The notes beneath the pieces were generated by a model, which worked only from the letters and a program-made list of their open reading frames with translations, searched no databases and was not told where the DNA came from. From Rhodophyticola sp. CCM32 (lineage in GTDB: Bacteria; Pseudomonadota; Alphaproteobacteria; Rhodobacterales; Rhodobacteraceae), in contig NZ_CP038492.1 of NCBI RefSeq assembly GCF_004751985.1, positions 1,860,001 to 1,924,000 on the forward strand: a DNA stretch of 64,000 nt, given 5' to 3'. Below are positions 58,864-64,000 of the stretch, piece after piece; the stretch's first letter is position 1; each line of letters starts with the position of its first letter. Position numbers and translations under genes: made by a program.

Positions 58864-59307
58864 TCACACCTCATCGGCCCGCCACTCCATCTTCACCTCG
58901 CGCACGGTTTCCGGCGGCTCCGGCATGAACCGCTCCACCTCGGTAAACCCTTCGCGAATATAGAATTTCTGCGCCCGCAGATTTGGCTCATGGGTTGTGA
59001 GCCAAAGGTATTTCTGCCCCTGTTTCACCCGATCCATCAGCGCCTTGCCGACCCCGCGGCCGCCATGACGGCAGAACAGAGCACCCACACGGAACCCCAC
59101 CGGATCGAAAGACAAATACGCCTCGATCGGGTCACCCGCGACCCATATTTCCCGGATCGGAAGGGCCTCGCGGATCATGTCTTCCACCACATCCGCAGGA
59201 TGATCCCGGGGCAACCACTCGGTATCGTCAATCCACCAATTGGCCACTGCGGCGCAGGCCGGGATATCCGCCAGACCGGCGCGCCGGATCGGGAGTGTGT
59301 CAGTCAT
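58864..59307 (-). CDS. GNAT family N-acetyltransferase
   Basis: A 147-residue protein of the GNAT fold. The start MTDTLPIRRAGLADIPACAAVANWWIDDTEW and the acetyl-CoA-binding motif FCRHGGRGVGKALMDRVKQ (R/Q-x-x-G-x-G-like) are clear, followed by LRAQKFYIREGFTEVERF, the C-terminal strand pattern. It overlaps the ATPase gene by eight bases (start at 59307; an ATG three bases earlier is possible), so it belongs to the ABC operon. Its acceptor is unknown; an amine or amino acid from pyrimidine or beta-alanine catabolism is conceivable. Confidence 0.82.
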   Translation of the reverse strand: MTDTLPIRRAGLADIPACAAVANWWIDDTEWLPRDHPADVVEDMIREALPIREIWVAGDPIEAYLSFDPVGFRVGALFCRHGGRGVGKALMDRVKQGQKYLWLTTHEPNLRAQKFYIREGFTEVERFMPEPPETVREVKMEWRADEV

Positions 59308-60124
59308 CATAGGCATGCCCGGCCCTGAGCCCTTCGCGCACCCGATGGGCAATCGCCAGAAATTCCGGCGTATCGCGGATATCCAGCGGGCGTTCTTTCG
59401 GCAGGGTGCTGTCGATCACATCGGTGATCCGCCCGGGGCGGGGCGACATCACCACGATCTTGGTGGACAGATACACCGCCTCGGGGATCGAATGGGTCAC
59501 AAAGCCGATGGTCTTTTCGGTCCGCGCCCAAAGCGCCAGCAATTGTTCATTCAGATGGTCGCGCACAATCTCGTCCAGCGCGCCGAAGGGTTCATCCATC
59601 AGCAGCAGATCGGCATCAAAAGCCAAGGCCCGCGCAATGCTGGCCCGTTGCTGCATGCCGCCCGAAAGCTGCCAGGGGAATTTCTTGCCGAACCCTTCCA
59701 GATCAACCAGTTGCAGAACAGTCTTCACACGCTCGGCCTGCTCCGCCGCGCTGAAGCCCATGATCTCCAAAGGCAGTTTGATATTCTTTTCAATTGTCCG
59801 CCAGGGGTAGAGACCGGCGGCCTGAAACACATAGCCATAGGCCCGGTTCTGCCGCGCTTCATCGGGGCTCAACCCGTTGACGGTGATCTCCCCTCCGGTG
59901 GGATGTTCCAGCGCCGCGACCACCCTGAGAAACGTGGTTTTCCCGCAGCCGGACGGCCCGATGAAACTGACAAACTCGCCTTTGTTGATCGTCAGGTTCA
60001 CGTCTTTCAGCGCCTGCACAGGGCCGTCATTGGTCTGGAAGGTCAGATCAAGATTTCGGGCCTCAATCACAGAGGTACGGGCCTCGGGGTCTGACAGGTG
60101 ATACGCGTCTGCCCCCACCCTCAC
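59300..60124 (-). CDS. ABC transporter ATP-binding protein (TauB/SsuB/ThiZ-like)
   Basis: A 274-residue ATPase. Walker A GPSGCGKTT (about residue 57), Q loop YVFQAAGLYPWRT, signature LSGGMQQRASIARAL, Walker B LLLMDEPFGALD and the H-loop VTHSIPEAVYLSTKI. It begins with GTG at 60124 (60124-60122), whose GTGA overlaps the dihydropyrimidinase stop. It has a short extra N-terminal segment (RVGADAYHLSDPEARTS) relative to most members. It drives the permease pair encoded downstream; the GNAT lies between them. Confidence 0.9.
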   Translation of the reverse strand: MRVGADAYHLSDPEARTSVIEARNLDLTFQTNDGPVQALKDVNLTINKGEFVSFIGPSGCGKTTFLRVVAALEHPTGGEITVNGLSPDEARQNRAYGYVFQAAGLYPWRTIEKNIKLPLEIMGFSAAEQAERVKTVLQLVDLEGFGKKFPWQLSGGMQQRASIARALAFDADLLLMDEPFGALDEIVRDHLNEQLLALWARTEKTIGFVTHSIPEAVYLSTKIVVMSPRPGRITDVIDSTLPKERPLDIRDTPEFLAIAHRVREGLRAGHAYDD

Positions 60125-61584
60125 ACCCCGCTCGGAATGTTCATCGGATCGCGCTCGATCTTGCGCGGCGTGGTCAGGGCCTTCCAGCGGCTCAGCGCGG
60201 TCGAGGCGCTGGCATATGGCGTGCGCCGCACGAATTTCCCGCGCCCCGGTTGCGGCTGGCTGTTCTGCCCATAGGCCCAGATCACATCGCCCCGCGACAG
60301 GGTGTAGCGCGGCTGCGCCGTCACCTCCATCCCCTCGAACACGTTGTAATCAATGATGGATTTCTGCGTGTTGACATGCACCGTCTTGGAGATCGTCGGA
60401 TCCCAGACCACCACATCCGCATCCGCCCCCGGCACAATCGCGCCTTTCATCGGGTAGATATTCAGGATTTTGGCGATATTCGACGAGGTCACGGCGACAA
60501 ATTCCTCAGGCGTCAGCCGCCCGGTCTCAACCCCCTTTGTCCACAGCATCGCCATCCGTTCCTCAAGCCCGCCGGTGCCGTTGGGGATGGTGGTGAAATT
60601 GTCCAGCCCCATGCGTTTCTGTTCATCGGTGAAGGCTGCATGATCCGTGGCCACAACCTGCAATGAGCCTGCGGACAAACCGGCCCACAGGCTGTTTTGA
60701 TGGTCTTTCGAGCGGAATGGCGGCGACATCACCCGGCGGGCGGCATATTGCCAGTCCTTGTTGAAATATTCCGTTTCATCCAGCGTCAGATGCTGGATCA
60801 GCGGTTCGCCAAACACACGCATGCCTTTCTGCCGCGCCCGGCGGATCGCTTCATGGGCCTGTTCGCAGGACACATGCACGATATAAAGCGGCGTTCCCGC
60901 TGCATCGGCAATCATGATTGCGCGGTTCGCGGCTTCCCCCTCCACCTCGGGCGGGCGGGAATAGGCATGGCCTTCAGGGCCGGTCACCCCCTCGGCCATG
61001 TATTTGTTCTGCAACTCCTGCACGATATCGCCGTTTTCCGCATGGACCAGCGGCAGCGCCCCCAATTCGGCACAGCGCTTGAAGGAGGCGTACATTTCGT
61101 CATCCTCCACCATCAGCGCGCCCTTATAGGCCATGAAATGCTTGAACGTGTTCACGCCCCGCTCTTTAACGACGGCCTCCATCTCGTTGAAAATGGTCTC
61201 ATTCCATCCGGTGATCGCCATATGGTATGAGATATCGGTGCAGATCTGGTCTTTCGACTTCCGGTCCCAGTCATCCAGCGCGTTCAGCAGGCTGCCATCC
61301 TCACCCGGCAGGCAGAAATCAACCAGCATCGTGGTGCCGCCCGCCGCCGCGGCAAAGGTGCCGGATTCAAAGGTTTCCGCCGCCGTGGTGCCCATGAACG
61401 GCATTTCCAGATGGGTATGGGGGTCGATCCCCCCGGGGATGACATAGGCGCCCTCGGCGTCGATCACCTCATCGCCGGACAGGTTTTCGCCGATCTCGGC
61501 GATGGTCTCCCCCTCGATCAGCACATCGGCCTTCTGCTGACGATCTGCGGTCACCACCGTGCCGCCCTTGATCACCTTGCTCAT
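60121..61584 (-). CDS. hydA: Dihydropyrimidinase / D-hydantoinase
   Basis: A 487-residue amidohydrolase-superfamily enzyme that opens dihydrouracil or dihydrothymine (or 5-substituted hydantoins) to the N-carbamoyl amino acid. Metal ligands: His56 and His58 in GIDPHTHLE, the carboxylated Lys154 in FKHFMAYKGA, then HAENGDIV (about residue 180) and HVSCEQ (about 240), and Asp in VATDHAAF (about 315). The length is that of dihydropyrimidinases. It has an extended C-terminal tail (GKFVRRTPYASAST). Immediately upstream are a lipoprotein and the N-carbamoyl hydrolase, which is the next enzyme. Confidence 0.93.
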   Translation of the reverse strand: MSKVIKGGTVVTADRQQKADVLIEGETIAEIGENLSGDEVIDAEGAYVIPGGIDPHTHLEMPFMGTTAAETFESGTFAAAAGGTTMLVDFCLPGEDGSLLNALDDWDRKSKDQICTDISYHMAITGWNETIFNEMEAVVKERGVNTFKHFMAYKGALMVEDDEMYASFKRCAELGALPLVHAENGDIVQELQNKYMAEGVTGPEGHAYSRPPEVEGEAANRAIMIADAAGTPLYIVHVSCEQAHEAIRRARQKGMRVFGEPLIQHLTLDETEYFNKDWQYAARRVMSPPFRSKDHQNSLWAGLSAGSLQVVATDHAAFTDEQKRMGLDNFTTIPNGTGGLEERMAMLWTKGVETGRLTPEEFVAVTSSNIAKILNIYPMKGAIVPGADADVVVWDPTISKTVHVNTQKSIIDYNVFEGMEVTAQPRYTLSRGDVIWAYGQNSQPQPGRGKFVRRTPYASASTALSRWKALTTPRKIERDPMNIPSGV

Positions 61585-61617
61585 GTCATCTTTCTCCCCG
61601 TTTCAGGTCGGTCTCTC

Positions 61618-61878
61618 TCAGGCCTGGGTGCAGATCCCGCGCCCCTCGGTGGTCAGCAGCGGGATATAGGTGTCTTCCACCGGGCCGCGATGCAGGAACC
61701 AATAGCAATTGTCGTCCTGCAGAACGACATTGGTCAGATCCTGCCCGCGCGGCAGCAGGGCCAGGGTTTCCTCGGAAAATTCCACCGAGGGCGCGTTGGG
61801 GTCGGAAGGCGGGGCCGGTTCGCAGGCGGCCAGGACCAGAACCCCACCCAAAACGATAAATTTCTTCAATATCTTCAC
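61618..61878 (-). CDS. Small lipoprotein (Cys-anchored), pyrimidine operon
   Basis: An 86-residue protein with a lipoprotein signal: a basic start (KILKK), hydrophobic FIVLGGVLVL and the lipobox LAAC, so lipidation would be on Cys19. The mature part is 67 residues with a further Cys pair (DDNCYW and GICTQA). It starts with GTG at 61878, overlapping the stop of the N-carbamoyl hydrolase (GTGA), and ends 34 bases before the dihydropyrimidinase. No family recognised. The short mature chain has little room for an enzyme. Function unknown. Confidence 0.7.
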   Translation of the reverse strand: MKILKKFIVLGGVLVLAACEPAPPSDPNAPSVEFSEETLALLPRGQDLTNVVLQDDNCYWFLHRGPVEDTYIPLLTTEGRGICTQA

Positions 61879-63125
61879 TCCACGATCTGAGCTGTTTCGA
61901 CAACGGCATGGAACAGTACATTGGCCCCCGCCGCGGCCCAATCCGGGCTGATCTCTTCTGCCTCGTTATGGCTGAGCCCGTCAACGCAGGGGCACATGAC
62001 CATCGCGGTCGGCGCCACCTTGTTGATCCAGCAGGCATCATGGCCCGCGCCCGAGATCAGATCACGATGGGAATAGCCCAGACGCAGGGCCGCGTCACGC
62101 ACAGCGGTCACGCAGGTTTCGTCAAACTGTACCGGATCAAACCCGCCCACTTTCTCAAACGCCACCTCAAGGCCCATATCCTTGCAGATTTCCGATGCGC
62201 CCGTTTGCAGCCGTGCCTCCATATCCTCGATCACCGCCAGATCCGGGGACCGGAAATCGACAGTGAAGACCGCCTTGCCCGGGATCACATTGCGCGAGTT
62301 CGGATAGATGTCGATATGCCCCGCAGCGCCCACCGCATCGGGGGCGTGGGACAGGGCAATTTCATCCACAAGCTCCAGCACGCGGGCCATGCCAAGCCCC
62401 GCATTCCGACGCATCGGCATGGGGGTCGAGCCTGTATGGCTGTCCTTGCCGGTGATGGTCACCTGTGTCCAGCTAAGGCCCTGACCATGGGTCACAACGC
62501 CGATATCCTTGCCTTCAGCCTCCAGAATCGGACCCTGTTCGATATGCAACTCAAAAAAGGCATGCATCTTGCGCGCGCCCACCTCTTCCTCACCCTTCCA
62601 GCCGATCCGCTCCAGTTCTGCCCCGAAGCTCTTGCCTTCCGCATCCGCGCGGTCATAGGCCCAATCCTGGGTATGGACCCCGGCAAACACGCCCGAGGCC
62701 AGCATCGCCGGGGCGTAGCGCGTGCCTTCCTCATTGGTCCAGTTGGTCACCACGATCGGGTGTCTGGTCCGGATCCCCAGATCATTGAGGGAGCGGATAA
62801 TCTCCAACCCGCTCAACACGCCAAGAACCCCGTCATATTTGCCGCCCGTGGGCTGGGTATCGAGATGGGAGCCGACATAGACCGGCAGGGCATCCGGGTC
62901 GGTGCCTTCCCGCCGGGCGAACATATTGCCCATCTGGTCCAGCCCCATGGAGCAGCCCGCCGCCTCGCACCAGCCCTGAAACAGGGTGCGGCCCTCCGCA
63001 TCCTCATCGGTCAGGGTCTGGCGGTTGTTGCCACCTGCCACGCCGGGGCCGATTTGGGCCATTTCCATCAGCGAGTCCCACAGGCGCTCCCCATTGATCT
63101 TCATATTTTCGCCGGGTGCCGGCAT
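61875..63125 (-). CDS. Zn-dependent N-carbamoyl amino acid hydrolase (beta-ureidopropionase / hydantoinase-type M20)
   Basis: A 416-residue M20-family amidase that removes the carbamoyl group from N-carbamoyl-beta-alanine or N-carbamoyl amino acids. Family segments: GGNNRQTLTDEDAEGRTLFQGWCEAAG, metal residues in VGSHLDTQPTGGKYDGVLGVLSGLEI (His, Asp), WTNEEGTRYAPAM (Glu-Glu), EQGPILE, and GAGHDACWINKVAPTAMVMCPCVDGLSHNEAE. I chose the ATG at 63125 (MPAPGEN), seven bases from GGGGGA; ATG sites two codons up or seven codons down are possible. It is 41 bases downstream of the aminotransferase gene and feeds it: beta-ureidopropionate to beta-alanine. Confidence 0.9.
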   Translation of the reverse strand: MPAPGENMKINGERLWDSLMEMAQIGPGVAGGNNRQTLTDEDAEGRTLFQGWCEAAGCSMGLDQMGNMFARREGTDPDALPVYVGSHLDTQPTGGKYDGVLGVLSGLEIIRSLNDLGIRTRHPIVVTNWTNEEGTRYAPAMLASGVFAGVHTQDWAYDRADAEGKSFGAELERIGWKGEEEVGARKMHAFFELHIEQGPILEAEGKDIGVVTHGQGLSWTQVTITGKDSHTGSTPMPMRRNAGLGMARVLELVDEIALSHAPDAVGAAGHIDIYPNSRNVIPGKAVFTVDFRSPDLAVIEDMEARLQTGASEICKDMGLEVAFEKVGGFDPVQFDETCVTAVRDAALRLGYSHRDLISGAGHDACWINKVAPTAMVMCPCVDGLSHNEAEEISPDWAAAGANVLFHAVVETAQIVE

Positions 63126-63165
63126 TATCATTCCCCCAAGGTTTTCTGCCTGTTGATCGGCGGGC

Positions 63166-64000
63166 TTAATCCAGATTAATCAGCACATCGCGCAGGGTTC
63201 CGAACAGCTGATCAATATGGGCTTTCTCGACAATCAGCGGCGGGCTCATCGCGATGATATCGCCCGTGGTGCGGATCAGGGCGCCCTTCTCATAGCAGTC
63301 AAGGAAAGCCTGGAAGGCGCGTTTCGTAGGCTCCCCCGCGATCGGCTCCAGCTCCACCGCGCCGATCAGCCCCGCATTGCGGATGTCGATCACATGGGGG
63401 CAATCGCGCAGCGAATGCAGCCCGTCTTCCCAATAGCCCGCCAGATCGGCGGCACGATCAAACAATGCCTCTTCACGATAGGTTTCCAGCGTCGCCAGAC
63501 CGGCGGCGGCGGCCATCGGATTGCCCGAATAGGTATAGCCATGGAACAGTTCGATCATATGGTCCGGCCCGGTCATGAACGCGTCATGGATCTCTTTCGT
63601 GGCCAGCACCGCGCCCATAGGGATCACCCCGTTGGTCAGCCCCTTGGCGCAGGTGATCAGGTCAGGCATGACGCCGAAATATTCCGCCCCGAAAGAGGCG
63701 CCAAGACGCCCGAACCCGGTGATCACCTCATCGAAGATCAGCAGGATGCCATGGGCGGTGCAGATCTCGCGCAGCCGTTCCAGATAGCCCTTGGGCGGCA
63801 TCAGCACACCGGTGGACCCCGCCATCGGTTCCACGATCACGGCAGCCACGGTTTCGGGCCCATGCAGGGCCACGATCCGCTCAAGCTCTTCTGCCAGATG
63901 GGCGCCATGGTCCGGCTGGCCACGGGTAAAGGCGTTCTGATCGGGCAGATGCGTATGCGGCAGATGATCGACCCCGGTCAAAAGCGACCCGAAATATTTG
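63166..64000 (-). CDS. Class III omega-aminotransferase (beta-alanine / pyruvate type), C-terminal part
   Basis: Runs in frame to the window end, so the N-terminus is missing; about 278 residues are visible. It is a PLP enzyme with the class III signature LLIFDEVITGFGRLGASFGAEYFGVMPDLITCAKGLTNG, where the PLP-binding Lys is in CAKGL and the preceding Asp binds the pyridine nitrogen. The C-terminal MSPPLIVEKAHIDQLFGTLRDVL closes the fold. In context it would transaminate beta-alanine (from uracil) or beta-aminoisobutyrate (from thymine) to the semialdehyde. First visible gene of the catabolic operon; more genes are expected to the right. Confidence 0.88.
   Translation of the reverse strand, partial: KYFGSLLTGVDHLPHTHLPDQNAFTRGQPDHGAHLAEELERIVALHGPETVAAVIVEPMAGSTGVLMPPKGYLERLREICTAHGILLIFDEVITGFGRLGASFGAEYFGVMPDLITCAKGLTNGVIPMGAVLATKEIHDAFMTGPDHMIELFHGYTYSGNPMAAAAGLATLETYREEALFDRAADLAGYWEDGLHSLRDCPHVIDIRNAGLIGAVELEPIAGEPTKRAFQAFLDCYEKGALIRTTGDIIAMSPPLIVEKAHIDQLFGTLRDVLINLD

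Noticed and set aside
1..64000. CRISPR arrays, tRNA or rRNA genes
   Set aside because: No regularly spaced direct repeats and no cloverleaf or rRNA signature were seen by eye; a tRNA search program was not run.

Overview
The window looks like a chromosome segment of a marine alphaproteobacterium of the Rhodobacteraceae (Roseobacter-type). The evidence is the high G+C housekeeping genes (trpA, ychF, xseA, purD, argE), the many ABC transporters for small nitrogen compounds, a complete-looking sarcosine oxidase set, a DddP-like DMSP-lyase-family protein and an SLC5-type sensor kinase. No rRNA, tRNA or CRISPR array was seen.

Layout. (1) 1-7.2 kb: core genes (partial MFS permease, FMN-dependent alpha-hydroxy-acid dehydrogenase, trpA, VOC protein, MATE exporter, ychF). 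(2) 7.2-20.1 kb: a peptide / N-acyl amino acid module with three tandem paralogous M20 amidohydrolases and argE, divergent from a Dpp-type ABC operon that carries a LysE exporter inside it. (3) 20.2-24.7 kb: a nested insertion site. A TA-flanked miniature element was hit by an IS630-type element, which was interrupted by an IS110/IS1111-type element and capped at both ends by identical, inverted IS481-type copies. (4) 24.9-28.8 kb: xseA, purD and a bestrophin-like channel. (5) 28.8-50.1 kb: an island bounded by IS debris on both sides (IS5 remnant and intact IS3 on the left; IS3 and IS630 scraps on the right), with visibly lower G+C in hand-counted lines. It holds a sulfatase / phosphonate monoester hydrolase that lost its N-terminus to the IS3 element, an oligopeptide-type ABC transporter, a GlxA/AraC regulator, soxBDAG, a TetR regulator, a dimethylglycine dehydrogenase-like enzyme, a non-pyrrolysine MttB homologue and the DddP-like metalloprotein. 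(6) 50.2-55.2 kb: an SLC5-histidine kinase / receiver two-component set and an XRE/ScfR-type regulator. (7) 55.5-64 kb: a minus-strand operon for reductive pyrimidine (or hydantoin) catabolism: omega-aminotransferase, beta-ureidopropionase-type hydrolase, small lipoprotein, dihydropyrimidinase, NMT1/Thi5-type ABC transporter, GNAT, and an EthD-like pseudogene.

The most interesting system is the island. Three 24-bp palindromes of the same design (10-bp arms, 4-bp spacer) lie in front of the ABC transporter, between soxB and the TetR gene, and in front of the dehydrogenase/MttB/DddP operon. I infer one TetR regulon that imports a methylated osmolyte and strips its methyl groups, with MttB and the DddP-like protein as the unassigned steps. 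Two genes of the island (soxA and the transporter's binding protein) each lack one G in a G run. This is either real decay or an assembly artefact and must be settled first.

The window also carries several families of non-coding repeats: a roughly 140-bp hairpin-rich intergenic repeat (four copies), a TA-flanked MITE family (two copies), and a 272-bp inverted-repeat element in front of ychF.
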